A stretch of 12,437 nucleotides of DNA from Flavobacteriaceae bacterium (GTDB lineage Bacteria; Bacteroidota; Bacteroidia; Flavobacteriales; Weeksellaceae): positions 1 to 12,437 of the forward strand of contig JAITOO010000141.1 of NCBI GenBank assembly GCA_031289875.1, given 5' to 3'. A model generated the notes under the pieces. It had not been told where the DNA came from. It searched no databases and worked only from the letters and a program-made list of their open reading frames with translations. Numbering within the stretch: position 1 is the stretch's first letter; the number at the start of each line of letters is the position of its first letter. This document shows, piece after piece, positions 1 through 9,534 of this stretch. The position numbers and the translations under genes are program-made.

Positions 1-1
1 G

Positions 2-91
2 AGTACGCGTATCATCAACGAGGTAGAGGGTATCAACAGAGTAGTGTATGATATCTCAAACAAGCCGCCAGCCACGATAGAGTGGGAGTGA
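2..91 (+). CDS. guaA: GMP synthase (glutamine-hydrolysing), C-terminal end only
   Basis: GuaA converts XMP to GMP using ATP and glutamine in cytosolic purine synthesis. Only the last 29 codons are in the window, read in the frame that starts at base 2. The peptide ends in GINRVVYDISNKPPATIEWE followed by TGA. The motif IxNEVxGINRVxYDISxKPPATIEWE is the nearly invariant C-terminus of GuaA, part of the dimerisation domain, so the call is secure despite the short piece. The gene begins outside the window. Its intact end marks the left boundary of the accessory region: nothing in the housekeeping gene is disrupted, and foreign-looking sequence starts somewhere in the 210 bases that follow. Confidence 0.93.
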   Translation, partial: STRIINEVEGINRVVYDISNKPPATIEWE

Positions 92-171
92 AGAGGTTAA
101 TTGCAACGACAAGGATACAACAAGCTGTGAAAGTTGCTTATAGATAAAAATATAAATAGAACTGAATTAAA

Positions 172-201
172 TTGGACATTTTTGAGATTTATTGGTATGA
201 T
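172..201 (+). promoter_or_regulatory. Predicted sigma70-type promoter of the five-gene operon
   Basis: TTGGAC (172-177) and TATGAT (196-201) are separated by 18 bases, and a TG dinucleotide at 193-194 gives an extended -10 (TGGTATGAT). Transcription would start near base 208, leaving a leader of about 90 nt before the ATG at 302. The next gene-free gap on this strand comes only after 10380, so this is the likely promoter for all five genes. Predicted from sequence only. Confidence 0.55.
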
Positions 202-205
202 AAGT

Positions 206-260
206 AATAATAGTCATTATTGAGAGCTGGCAGCCAAAGAAAGATTATTAAGCCAACTCT
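206..260 (+). promoter_or_regulatory. Leader of the operon with two short dyads
   Basis: AATAAT (206-211) and ATTATT (216-221) form a small dyad that lies on the predicted transcription start, where a repressor operator could sit. Just downstream, AGAGCTGGC (223-231) can pair with GCCAACTCT (252-260), giving eight pairs and one mismatch around a 20-base loop in the mRNA leader. Both are weak structures in AT-rich DNA. No riboswitch or leader peptide that I recognise is present. The rest of 92-301 shows nothing else of note. Confidence 0.25.
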
Positions 261-301
261 ACTTGTTGAATACTCCTGCTTAATGAAAGGGTTCATAAAA
301 A

Positions 302-1735
302 ATGCGAAAGGCATATGATACTTTTTTACAATCTGAAGTGTCTGCAGATTTGGCTGCTATTGCTAGTGGTTTTGAGCCATATCGTTATGAATGTGCTCAT
401 TGTGGCGAGGAAGTACATCTTGCTGCTGTGAATAGCAAGTATATGGTTTCGCACTTTAGACATCTTAGCGGCAACAATGATGTTGAATGCGAAGAATACC
501 TTAGTCAATATGAAACAATAAATACAGATGCCCGTTCAAGGAAAAGTAAAACCGAGAGAGCTGAATTTTATTTCGATATCAACAAAAAGATGTTTTGTGT
601 TGGATTACGCTTTAGCGAGGATGAAATAAATGCTTATGAGAAGTCATCTATAAGTTTTGAAATAAGTGCATCCGATCATGAGAAGGCGTTCTTTACTCAG
701 CCGATAAATACTAGAAATTTTGCTCCTGATGTTTCCAATATGATACCTATTGATAAATTTTCATGCAATTATTTCCTATCAAACACACTTAATGACATAA
801 AACGCAAATATGAGGTGTTTAAAAATAACGTGGACAATATTCCAACTTTCTTTAAAATGCAAATTTGTGATAGTAATTATCGGGCGAAATTGGTTCGTAG
901 TTCGGTTTTGTACACCGATATCTCATACATTGTAGTGTATCAGAATCAATATTGGTCGGATATGGATAATCAATATGAAATAATAGTAGATGACACTTTT
1001 GAATTCGTAACGATGGGGAAAAAATTTTTAGGGAAAATTCTGACCATTAAAGAGAAAACGAGCAATATTGATTCTTTGCTGTCGTCTTGGGGATATAAGT
1101 TGGAAAAACCTGAAACGCTTATGTTGATGTGGCCACCAGCGTCTTTTATTGATGAATCTGTGCTAATTACGGGTGATTATGCATATTTGTATTCTTCATT
1201 TGAATTGCAAGCTCACGGCAATATCAATGTTCATTCAGAGGATATAATAAAGGTTGTTGGTGGGATTTCGAGGGTATCCATTAAGTCAAGAACAAAGGTA
1301 TATAAAAAGAACGCTGAGTTGTTGATTGATGTCCGTGAAAAAGATGTGGATAGCTTTGATTTATTATCGGTTATTATAGAAAGCAAAAGCACTCATGAAA
1401 CACCCGATAATAACACATATTTTTTGTTCAACCATTCAGGTGTTACTCCATTAAATAAAGGAATGACGATTTTATTAACGCCTATGTGTGAAATCAAGCG
1501 TTACATATCTGGGTATCTTAATGGGCATATTCTTCCAAAAGAACGACCGACATTAACTGGCGAAAGATTACTCGCTGATATCCTTGCTTTTTACAAAAGA
1601 ACAGAAACTTTTTCATGGAATGATTTTGCTTCACTTGTACTTAGTCAAACCTCATGCCAGTATATTAAAAGTTGTAGAACATCAGGGTTTATAAACTCAG
1701 CAGCAAAATACTTCATTAAAGAGGGGCTAATATGA
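302..1735 (+). CDS. Operon gene A: zinc-finger-like protein of unknown function (477 aa), CoiA-like N-terminus
   Basis: I do not recognise the full-length family. Near the N-terminus, residues 31-63 carry Cys31-x2-Cys34, then His51-Phe-Arg-His54, then Cys63. This CxxC...HFxH...C layout resembles the N-terminal zinc-binding segment of competence-protein CoiA-like proteins. I see no convincing PD-(D/E)xK nuclease motif in the remainder, so the resemblance does not establish nuclease activity. Residues about 85-400 look like a mixed alpha/beta, beta-rich body. The last 55 residues are helix-rich and could be a small winged-helix-like domain, which is a weak guess. There is no signal peptide or membrane segment. 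The ATG at 302 is preceded by GAAAGGG (285-291) at a suitable distance. The stop overlaps the next start by four bases (ATGA), so A and B are probably translationally coupled. As first gene of a helicase-methylase operon it is likely a recognition or scaffold subunit of a defence system (inference). Confidence 0.85.
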   Translation: MRKAYDTFLQSEVSADLAAIASGFEPYRYECAHCGEEVHLAAVNSKYMVSHFRHLSGNNDVECEEYLSQYETINTDARSRKSKTERAEFYFDINKKMFCVGLRFSEDEINAYEKSSISFEISASDHEKAFFTQPINTRNFAPDVSNMIPIDKFSCNYFLSNTLNDIKRKYEVFKNNVDNIPTFFKMQICDSNYRAKLVRSSVLYTDISYIVVYQNQYWSDMDNQYEIIVDDTFEFVTMGKKFLGKILTIKEKTSNIDSLLSSWGYKLEKPETLMLMWPPASFIDESVLITGDYAYLYSSFELQAHGNINVHSEDIIKVVGGISRVSIKSRTKVYKKNAELLIDVREKDVDSFDLLSVIIESKSTHETPDNNTYFLFNHSGVTPLNKGMTILLTPMCEIKRYISGYLNGHILPKERPTLTGERLLADILAFYKRTETFSWNDFASLVLSQTSCQYIKSCRTSGFINSAAKYFIKEGLI

Positions 1736-3303
1736 AATATATTCCCATGTTGACAGAAGATGAAGTACGGTATGTTTGTTCAGTAATACCAACAAAGGAT
1801 GCGATTGCTTATTTTCGGCAAAATCAGAAAATGTTTGGAAAAATATGTCCTGGCTTTAGGGTAAGCGCGGTATCAAAACTTAATGTAGGTGATTTGCTAT
1901 TTAGGAATCGCAATATAGACTCCATTTCATCTTTTATCGAAGGACATATCAACGACTGGATTTTTAAAATTCAGAAAGATATAGACAAGTGCATTGAAGA
2001 TGGAAATAGCAAAGAATTGGCATACATACACACTTTACCGTTTTGTTTCTTTGCAGGAAATGTTAATTTGTATTTCAAACTTACTGGAGAAGAATGGGTT
2101 ACCGAGTCTATTGAGCTATTGAGTTCAGCGGTTGTGTCCATTAAAGAGGCAATGGAGAAACAGAAAACATTACAAGAAGAACTGGATGTCAAAAAATCTG
2201 ATATTAATCAATTGCAGAAAAAAATAGACTCGGGTAAACTAGACAAAAAAATACTCAAAGAACGTTCTGTTGAGATTAAGACACTCAAACATGATAATGT
2301 CAACATTGCAAGACTTGAAGCCGAAATAAAAGCTAAGGAAAAAACGATTTCGGAACTACGTTTTCATGTTCAAGAGATAGATGAATCCATGCAACGGTTG
2401 AGTATTGAACTCTCTAAAGCCAAAAATGATAGACAGTCGCTTGAAATTCAAATTCGGACTGAGCTAGAGGAACGGCAAGTTGCTATAGCAGCAAAGAAGG
2501 AAATAGCAAAAAAACCTTTACGCCCAGAGAACATAGACGATTTCAAAGACTATCTGGGGTATAACTTGGAAAACATAGGTGTACCCACCGATGTGGAATA
2601 TTGTCTCATTTTGAAGGAACACTTAAGCAGCATCTTGTTTCAGGGTTTGCCTATTGTTGTAAGCCGTAACACGAGCGTACCTTTGATGAAGTGCATTGCA
2701 AATGCTCTAATAGGGACTCCAGATGTAAAAACTCTTGCATTTAGGAGTGGTATTTCGGAACAAACCATAGATGAGTTCTTGTCAACAGATTGGCGTATCC
2801 TTTGTTTGGATAACTTTCTTGGCAACTTCAATGAAACCATTTTGTTTTCCATGTGTGATAAACATAAAGATAAGATTATCTTTATTACCATTGCATACGA
2901 CAGAACTTTATGCTTTATGCCAGACGAGTTTTTAAAGTATTGTCATTATCTGAACGTCAACCACATAGAAGCGTTCTTGTCCAATACTAATTTAACAGAA
3001 GACCCATCAACAATTGAAGAGGCAGAGGCAGTGTTCCCAAATGTTGCAGTAAATTCGCGATATTCGTCGTTACTTAGAGAAATACTCGGTGAGTTTGGAA
3101 TTCGTAAAAATTTAATTGAGAGAAAGTGTGCACTAATAGCTAATGAGCAGGATTTATGTCGTTTCTTGGCGTTTGATATATTGCCATACTGTGTGGATGT
3201 ATTACTGATTATGCCATATAATACCTCCGAGCGTTTGGTTAAATATGCAGGAAATAATGGAAAATGTCCACAAAAAAATCTGTTCATGAGATGGTTTGCA
3301 TAA
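1732..3303 (+). CDS. Operon gene B: coiled-coil protein with possible degenerate P-loop ATPase region (523 aa)
   Basis: The family is not recognised. Residues 1-125 are a globular N-terminal part. Residues about 135-260 are rich in Lys, Glu, Gln and Leu in heptad-like spacing and have few prolines, which is a clear long coiled coil. Residues about 270-500 are globular and read like an AAA-type ATPase that has lost its catalytic residues: GLPIVVSRNTSVPLMKCIANAL (305-326) sits where a Walker A loop would be but lacks GxxxxGK[ST]; ILCLDNF (356-362) resembles Walker B; IIFITIAYDRTLCFMP (382-397) resembles a sensor-1 strand and following segment. This fold reading is inference. The protein would be cytosolic, with no signal peptide or membrane helix. 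GAGGGG (1721-1726) lies five bases before the ATG, which overlaps the gene A stop. The coiled coil suggests oligomerisation or a bridging role between gene A and the helicase. Confidence 0.85.
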   Translation: MKYIPMLTEDEVRYVCSVIPTKDAIAYFRQNQKMFGKICPGFRVSAVSKLNVGDLLFRNRNIDSISSFIEGHINDWIFKIQKDIDKCIEDGNSKELAYIHTLPFCFFAGNVNLYFKLTGEEWVTESIELLSSAVVSIKEAMEKQKTLQEELDVKKSDINQLQKKIDSGKLDKKILKERSVEIKTLKHDNVNIARLEAEIKAKEKTISELRFHVQEIDESMQRLSIELSKAKNDRQSLEIQIRTELEERQVAIAAKKEIAKKPLRPENIDDFKDYLGYNLENIGVPTDVEYCLILKEHLSSILFQGLPIVVSRNTSVPLMKCIANALIGTPDVKTLAFRSGISEQTIDEFLSTDWRILCLDNFLGNFNETILFSMCDKHKDKIIFITIAYDRTLCFMPDEFLKYCHYLNVNHIEAFLSNTNLTEDPSTIEEAEAVFPNVAVNSRYSSLLREILGEFGIRKNLIERKCALIANEQDLCRFLAFDILPYCVDVLLIMPYNTSERLVKYAGNNGKCPQKNLFMRWFA

Positions 3304-4322
3304 TGAATGAATTACTTACTGTGATGTCCACTGATATGGGAGTCCATCGCTTCCAAAATGAAACCGAAGAGTCATTCACTTATAGGCTTTGCTACTCGGC
3401 TCTTGGGCAGTGGTGTCTACATGCATCTCAAAATTCATCAGGCGGTATTATTGGGACAACTAAGCACAACCAGACTATCGTGCTTAATGATTTGATGATG
3501 AGATTTTCGGAATTGTTTCCATCTATATCTGATAAATTCATTGACACTAATAATCAGCAAACAAGTTTTCCTGTATTTATTCGTAACATTTATGAGGAAA
3601 CTGGATATCTGCTGACGAATAACGACAATCACAATCGATTGGCTAATTATGGTCGAAGTATTCAAATGGGAGAGGAGACCTTGTTTTTTGGATTGCCACA
3701 TTCATGCTATACCGTAAATGGTCTTGGTGTTTACGCAAGTCCTACGACATATAAAGTATTGGCAAAAGAGTTTTTAATAAGAGATGATTTAACTAGTGAG
3801 GAATATTTCCATTCACGGTTTGATTCTATTGACTTCTATGACAGAGACATTGATCTAACTGAATTAGAATTCTTCAATCCCAAATCAAACAATGTGCCAT
3901 CACAGTCTTGGGAAAAATCGATAATGACAGATTGTACAATAGCACGTAAAACTGAGTTGGGACCATTCTATAGGGTTATGCAGATGTCTGATGATTCGCT
4001 TCAATTTGCCGATGAGCCCATTGAATCGCAGACCGACTGTTTCACATCGTACGAATATCGTAGGCTGTATTTTGCCTTGAAATCACATTATGGCAAGCCG
4101 TTGAAAGCTACCATCACCAATTATGGTAAAATATACTCAAAAATTAGAATTGGCGGGTACTTGCCTAACCGCGAATACTATTTTATGTTGCTTCTGTCTT
4201 GGCCTGAGAATAGTGCATTTAATAAAGTTAACTTTATTGTACGAAATAATCTCTTAAACGAAGCAACTGCCGTACTTTCAAATATTGGCATAGAAATTGT
4301 AAAAAGGAACATAAATGCATAA
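3303..4322 (+). CDS. Operon gene C: hypothetical protein of helicase-linked defence operon (about 339 aa)
   Basis: No family is recognised. I chose the ATG at 3303 because it overlaps the gene B stop by one base (TAATG) and has a GAGATGG sequence about eight bases upstream. In-frame ATGs at 3264 (352 aa) and 3291 are possible and would deepen the overlap with gene B. Early in the protein there is a conserved-looking segment, [20 protein letters not shown], about 15-35 residues from the start, suggestive of an N-terminal helical domain. The middle is rich in aromatic and acidic residues, and the C-terminal part ([17 protein letters not shown] and what follows) looks like alternating strands and helices. 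There is no zinc cluster, P-loop, membrane helix or signal peptide. Its stop overlaps the helicase start by eight bases, so it is made together with the helicase and may be an accessory or regulatory subunit (inference). Confidence 0.83.
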   Translation: MNELLTVMSTDMGVHRFQNETEESFTYRLCYSALGQWCLHASQNSSGGIIGTTKHNQTIVLNDLMMRFSELFPSISDKFIDTNNQQTSFPVFIRNIYEETGYLLTNNDNHNRLANYGRSIQMGEETLFFGLPHSCYTVNGLGVYASPTTYKVLAKEFLIRDDLTSEEYFHSRFDSIDFYDRDIDLTELEFFNPKSNNVPSQSWEKSIMTDCTIARKTELGPFYRVMQMSDDSLQFADEPIESQTDCFTSYEYRRLYFALKSHYGKPLKATITNYGKIYSKIRIGGYLPNREYYFMLLLSWPENSAFNKVNFIVRNNLLNEATAVLSNIGIEIVKRNINA

Positions 4323-7300
4323 TACTAACGGAGTCCAACAGTACTATCAGGCAATTCGTGATAGACTGAAAAACTACATAAAATCCGACTATTTTGCCAA
4401 CAGTGAAACACTGTTGTTATATGTTGATGACTTATTGGGAGAACTATGCTCGGAGCATACAAATATTGCCCGTGAACCATATATTGAAACGTCAGCTTCT
4501 TACGGGAAATTAGTTGATGGTATTAAAAACTCTCACCGTATCGAGCAAGGAATAAAAAATTCATTATTGAAGCTTGTTAATGGGAATCTTGGTATTTTTG
4601 CTGACCCATTTGAACATCAAGTTCAGGCGCTTGAACATTTCTTATTTGGGAGTGATTTGTTTGTGTCTACCGGAACTGGTTCGGGCAAGACTGAGTGCTT
4701 TCTTTGGCCAATAATATCTAAAATGTTTAACGAAGCAAAAAATCAGCCCGAAATATTCAAAACGGAAGCTGTGCGAACGCTTATCATCTATCCAATGAAT
4801 GCTCTTGTCTCTGATCAATTGGCAAGATTTAGGAAAATCATCGGTAGTGAAAAATTTCGAGATATTTTTACAAGTGATACACACTCAACCCGTATTCCTC
4901 ATTTTGGAATGTATACGGGTAGAACTCCGTATTCCGGTGATGCTAAAGCTGCAAGCAACAGCAAATTGGCTGCAGCTTTTCGTGCAAACTATCTTGTTGA
5001 CAAAGCGGCAGATACTGAAACTCAGAGCCGCCAGCTGCGTAACATTAATGGATTAAAGAGTATAAATAAATATCCTGTGAGATTTGGAGAAAATGGACTT
5101 CATGATTTTATTGAGAATCTTTCAAAGAACATACACTCACCATCTCCATTGGACGCAGAGTTCATTACGCGTTTTGAGATGCAAAACTGCCCGCCAGACA
5201 TTCTAATAACAAACTATTCAATGTTGGAGTATATGTTGATGCGACAACGCGAGTCCAATATATGGAGCAAGACTAAAGAGTGGCTCGATGTGTCGCTTGA
5301 CAACAGACTTCTTATTGTATTGGACGAAGCACACATGTATCGTGGTTCGGCAGGTGGCGAGATAGCACTTTTATTAGAGCGACTCTTTTATCGATTGGGT
5401 ATCTCGAAGGATAGAGTTCAATTTATCCTCACAACTGCAAGTATGCCGCAAGGTGAGCAAAATGCAATAAACAACTTTTACTCTGGTTTGACTGGCAAGG
5501 ATGCTTCCTCGTGTGAGTTTATATTTGGCTCAAAAGAGTCTGTTCCAAAGGAGATAGAAGTGAAAACGGATATTGGCACATTGATATCTATTGGCACAGA
5601 TCAAGTACAAGGAGATGCTATAGCAGATAGAATAAGGGCTTTTGCAAAGATTGTGTTTCACCATGAATTGCCTGAACACTATGAATCAGTGCAGACTCAA
5701 GAGTGGCTGTATGACAATCTTCCAAGATATGAAGCTTTTGTCTTGTTGAATAAACTGTGTCGCGATGGAGCAAAGTCGTATAGTGAGATAAAAAGAGATT
5801 TATTTGGTGATTTTATAGATGCAGAAAGAGCACTTGATGCTTTACTGGTATTGGTATCCCTTGCCGCAAAAGAAGGCAATATACTATTCCCTGTGCGCCT
5901 TCATATGTTCTTGCGTGGTCTACAAGGACTATATGCATGTTCTAATCCGAAATGTGATTGCGCCAAATACTCTAAAAACGAGAAGCTACCACTTGGCAAA
6001 GTGATATCAATTCCAAGAGAAAATTGTGAATGTGGCGGCAGAATATATGAACTAGTTAATCATATTAAATGTGGTGCATTGTATTTTCGGGTATATGTAC
6101 AGAAAAACGAGGGACAATCATATTGGTATGTATTTCCTCGACGTGGATTGAATGGTGATGTGAATTCTCTAAAAGAGATGCTACTATATATTATTCCTAA
6201 AAACTATAAAAAGGGGAAGAACGACAAAATTGGTTCACTTGACCCACAGACGGGGAAACTCTATTTGTTGCCACAGGATGATGAAAATTTACTTGATGTC
6301 GTCTATAATGACACATTTGACATAAAAACACAATCGTTCAATTTCGGAGATTGTCCTAAATGTAAAAAGCGTATGCACCTAAAGAAACCTGTTGATTTGT
6401 CTACAAAAGGCAATATTCCATTTTACAACTTAACAAAAGCACAGTTTGAACTTCAACCACCAAAGTCAAAACTGATAAATCAAGGAAAAAAGGTATTGCT
6501 ATTTTCAGACTCACGTCAAAATGCGGCGAAACTTGCGTTAGACCTGTCAAAATCATCCGATGCAGACGCATTCCGACAGTCCATTATGCTTGCCTCACTT
6601 TTATTGAAAGTTGATGGGAAAGAGCATTCTTTAGCAGATATTTACCCCGCGTTTTTAGATGTTTGCATTCAAAACAATCTTGTTTTTTTTAGCGGGAAAA
6701 GCAAAGAGAGATTCTCTGATGATAAAAGAAAATTTAAAGAAGAGAAAAGCAGAATGGAGCGGAGAGAGAAAGCGATAGACTACTCAGCACTTGCTGTAAA
6801 ATATCAGTCATTGCCAGATGACTACTATGAGCAACTACTTAAGTTTTTTACGGAAAGCCCACGCTCGTTTAAAGATATTGGCATTGGCTTCTTGGCTCCG
6901 ATATCTTCAGCGCTTGATGATTGTGTTGATGATTTGGAACACGAAGGGGTATGCGTTGACAAAAATACACTTTATCAATTACTCGTATTGCTTTTCTGGG
7001 ATGTTATGGACGATAGTGCCGCCTTGGGCGAGACTATCCAAGATGATGTCAGAAAAGGACTTCCTGGGCGAAGTAAAAAACCGACGTTTGGACTGAGTTA
7101 CGATTTCTCGACTGCGTTAGATAAAAAAATGCTCCAGCGGATGCAAAAACTACTTGCGGTGGATGATGCTGCTATGGTTAAGATAAATGACAAGATACGA
7201 GATACATTTTTCGCATCTTCGTCAACCAACCAGTATTATATCAGACTTGGTTCAGTAAAAATTGAATTTGCCTATAAGGATTTTGTGTGGTATCGTTGCG

Positions 7301-9531
7301 TTAAATGTGGAAAACTGTCACCATATAAGATTGGTGATTTTTGTGGTGTTTGTTTTGATTCCTCAGAATTGGTGCTGATCAATGAATCTGATTTGTCACG
7401 ATTTGACTTTTGGCGAAATCCCATTTTGAATGCCCTTGAGAAAATAGATAGTGTTCATACTATCGATACGGAGGAGCATACGGCACAGCTATCGCATAAA
7501 GAAATTAGTAGCGATACGTGGAGTCGCACAGAAAAATATGAAATGCGTTTTCAAGATATAAATGCAGGAGAAAATGGTGAAGACGCCATTGATGTATTAA
7601 GTTGCACAACTACAATGGAGGTCGGTATAGATATCGGCTCGTTGACTGCGGTCGGGCTTCGTAACATACCGCCCATGAGGGAGAACTATCAACAACGGGC
7701 TGGACGGGCTGGACGTAAAAATGCTGGCATTTCTACTATCGTGACTTACGCTTCTGGAGGGATACATGACAGTCACTATTTCTTGCATCCTGACGAGATG
7801 ATTTCTGGCGCACCACGCAGTCCGTGGATAGATAGAGATAATCCTAAGATCAAGCAACGTCATATCAATATGTTGGCTTTGAACGGTTTTATGTCTACAG
7901 CAGAGATGAGTAGTCAATATGACGGCATCGTAGATATAGGAATCATCACATTTTGTGAGCAGTATGGTAAAAATTTTATAGAATATGCAGAGGCATTTGC
8001 AATAGCATCTGGTTTATCTACAGATGTAACCATTGCCCGTTTTGGTGAAATATCCCGAAATGTATTAGCAGAAGGCAAGCGCGATGAGTATATTAACAAC
8101 AACAAGGAAACTCCTGCGTTTGATATTTTCTATCGCGAAGGGTTTATTCCGTCATATTCTTTTCCTAAAAATGTTGTAAGGTTTTTTGTAGAGAAAGAAT
8201 CTGAACGTGGCAAAAATGCACAACGAGATATTCAATACGCACCGGAGAGAGACATCGCCGTGGCACTTAGTGAATACGCACCTGGGCGTTTTGTGACAAT
8301 TGATAAAAAAATATTTAAGAGTGGTGGTATCTATGCTAATCCACGTCCAAAGGGGTTTGAAACAAATCAGGCTGAATTTTATTTTAAGAATAACGATTAT
8401 TACAAAGATATATATATTTGCTCAGAGTGTAATTGGTTTGGTTTAGGACAAGAGGATGCCTACCGTTCATCTTGCCCCTATTGCAATGCCAACATAGTAA
8501 AAAATAAGATGTTGCGTCCTTGGGGTTTTTCGTCCGTCAAAGGGGATGAAGTAAAATTTGAGGACGAGGATGAGCAATACACCTATACTGAGGCTCCGTA
8601 CTATTCCTATGTCCCCGAAGACACCAAAATGGACAATTTCAGGCAGAGTAAAATCCGTTTTGCCAATCTTCCTGACCGCAAAGTGTTGACAGTTAATATG
8701 GGTAAAATCAAAAAAGGATTTAATGTTTGCAAAAAATGTGGCGGAGCAGAAGTCGCTAATGCAACGCAAAATACTATTTTCACATTTTCGCAGCCTTATC
8801 ATGATAACCATCCTTTGTGTCGTCATGAAGGCACTGTGTCCCAAAATATCTTTCTGGGGTATGAATTTTTGACTGATATGTTTATGCTGGACATATCTTA
8901 TGATTCTACAAAACTCGTAGGAAATGGAAGCGCAGAAGAAAAAAGTATATTAAAAGTAGCCGTAACAACTATGCACGAGGCGCTCAAAAAGGCAGTATCA
9001 TTAGTGCTTGATATCGATTACAATGAGATTAGTGGAGGTTGGAGACCGAGAATAAAAAATGATGAGAATTCCCACATAGAGATGTTCTTCTACGACAATC
9101 TCACAAGCGGTGCGGGCTATTCTTCGCTTATTGGCTCAATTCTTGATAAGGTACTTGAGATAGCAAGAGACATTCTGACGGATTGTGAGTGTTCGCGTTC
9201 CTGCAAGAATTGTCTGGACAATTATTGGAATCAGCGGAACCATCAATTATTTGACAGATATTTAGGACTACAATTGCTTAACTATGCACAATTCGGGCTA
9301 CTGCCAGATGAATATGATATTTCAAAACAGAGACAGTTACTTGCACCACTGGAAAAATTGATTTCAGAGGATAAGGATGCAACACCGATTTCTGTTGCAT
9401 TTGAGGTAGTGCCTGCAATTTTGAAAAAGCCAAATAATACAAGATTAAAGATGTATGCGAACCCTTACGATTTGTCCGATTGGTTACCTAACGCATTTAT
9501 GGCATATAAAAATCTGATTAGCAAGAGGTAA
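4315..9531 (+). CDS. Operon gene D: giant SF2 helicase of the YprA/MrfA type with DUF1998 C-terminus (1738 aa)
   Basis: All SF2 helicase motifs are present: FEHQVQAL (99-106); motif [11 protein letters not shown] (118-127); Ia [14 protein letters not shown] (159-172); [10 protein letters not shown] (299-308); motif II LDEAH (336-340); motif III TTASM (373-377); motif [15 protein letters not shown] (729-741); motif [13 protein letters not shown] (1098-1109); motif [11 protein letters not shown] (1126-1134). Many cysteine clusters follow: 542-573, 680-683, 995-1013, 1369-1390 and 1472-1475. The end carries the DUF1998/MZB signature, [11 protein letters not shown] (1592-1602), then Cys1624, Cys1626, Cys1630, Cys1633 and a downstream NH...DR. 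It should be an ATP-driven DNA translocase or helicase with structural zinc sites. It is more than twice the length of B. subtilis MrfA/YprA (about 750 aa), with insertions of about 350 residues before and after motif IV. The size and layout recall DruE of Druantia, and related helicases occur in DISARM (DrmA/DrmB) and Dpd. AAGGA (4305-4309) precedes the ATG, which overlaps gene C. No frameshift or lost motif is visible. Confidence 0.95.
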   Translation: MHNTNGVQQYYQAIRDRLKNYIKSDYFANSETLLLYVDDLLGELCSEHTNIAREPYIETSASYGKLVDGIKNSHRIEQGIKNSLLKLVNGNLGIFADPFEHQVQALEHFLFGSDLFVSTGTGSGKTECFLWPIISKMFNEAKNQPEIFKTEAVRTLIIYPMNALVSDQLARFRKIIGSEKFRDIFTSDTHSTRIPHFGMYTGRTPYSGDAKAASNSKLAAAFRANYLVDKAADTETQSRQLRNINGLKSINKYPVRFGENGLHDFIENLSKNIHSPSPLDAEFITRFEMQNCPPDILITNYSMLEYMLMRQRESNIWSKTKEWLDVSLDNRLLIVLDEAHMYRGSAGGEIALLLERLFYRLGISKDRVQFILTTASMPQGEQNAINNFYSGLTGKDASSCEFIFGSKESVPKEIEVKTDIGTLISIGTDQVQGDAIADRIRAFAKIVFHHELPEHYESVQTQEWLYDNLPRYEAFVLLNKLCRDGAKSYSEIKRDLFGDFIDAERALDALLVLVSLAAKEGNILFPVRLHMFLRGLQGLYACSNPKCDCAKYSKNEKLPLGKVISIPRENCECGGRIYELVNHIKCGALYFRVYVQKNEGQSYWYVFPRRGLNGDVNSLKEMLLYIIPKNYKKGKNDKIGSLDPQTGKLYLLPQDDENLLDVVYNDTFDIKTQSFNFGDCPKCKKRMHLKKPVDLSTKGNIPFYNLTKAQFELQPPKSKLINQGKKVLLFSDSRQNAAKLALDLSKSSDADAFRQSIMLASLLLKVDGKEHSLADIYPAFLDVCIQNNLVFFSGKSKERFSDDKRKFKEEKSRMERREKAIDYSALAVKYQSLPDDYYEQLLKFFTESPRSFKDIGIGFLAPISSALDDCVDDLEHEGVCVDKNTLYQLLVLLFWDVMDDSAALGETIQDDVRKGLPGRSKKPTFGLSYDFSTALDKKMLQRMQKLLAVDDAAMVKINDKIRDTFFASSSTNQYYIRLGSVKIEFAYKDFVWYRCVKCGKLSPYKIGDFCGVCFDSSELVLINESDLSRFDFWRNPILNALEKIDSVHTIDTEEHTAQLSHKEISSDTWSRTEKYEMRFQDINAGENGEDAIDVLSCTTTMEVGIDIGSLTAVGLRNIPPMRENYQQRAGRAGRKNAGISTIVTYASGGIHDSHYFLHPDEMISGAPRSPWIDRDNPKIKQRHINMLALNGFMSTAEMSSQYDGIVDIGIITFCEQYGKNFIEYAEAFAIASGLSTDVTIARFGEISRNVLAEGKRDEYINNNKETPAFDIFYREGFIPSYSFPKNVVRFFVEKESERGKNAQRDIQYAPERDIAVALSEYAPGRFVTIDKKIFKSGGIYANPRPKGFETNQAEFYFKNNDYYKDIYICSECNWFGLGQEDAYRSSCPYCNANIVKNKMLRPWGFSSVKGDEVKFEDEDEQYTYTEAPYYSYVPEDTKMDNFRQSKIRFANLPDRKVLTVNMGKIKKGFNVCKKCGGAEVANATQNTIFTFSQPYHDNHPLCRHEGTVSQNIFLGYEFLTDMFMLDISYDSTKLVGNGSAEEKSILKVAVTTMHEALKKAVSLVLDIDYNEISGGWRPRIKNDENSHIEMFFYDNLTSGAGYSSLIGSILDKVLEIARDILTDCECSRSCKNCLDNYWNQRNHQLFDRYLGLQLLNYAQFGLLPDEYDISKQRQLLAPLEKLISEDKDATPISVAFEVVPAILKKPNNTRLKMYANPYDLSDWLPNAFMAYKNLISKR

Positions 9532-9534
9532 AAT

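Noticed and set aside
2946..3287. Minus-strand open frame of 113 codons across the end of gene B
   Set aside because: It is a shadow of gene B. The + strand frame is continuous and coupled to both neighbours.
8467..8844. Minus-strand open frame of 125 codons inside the helicase gene
   Set aside because: It is antisense to a cysteine-rich part of the helicase that is conserved in type. The composition is not protein-like, and there is no ribosome binding context.
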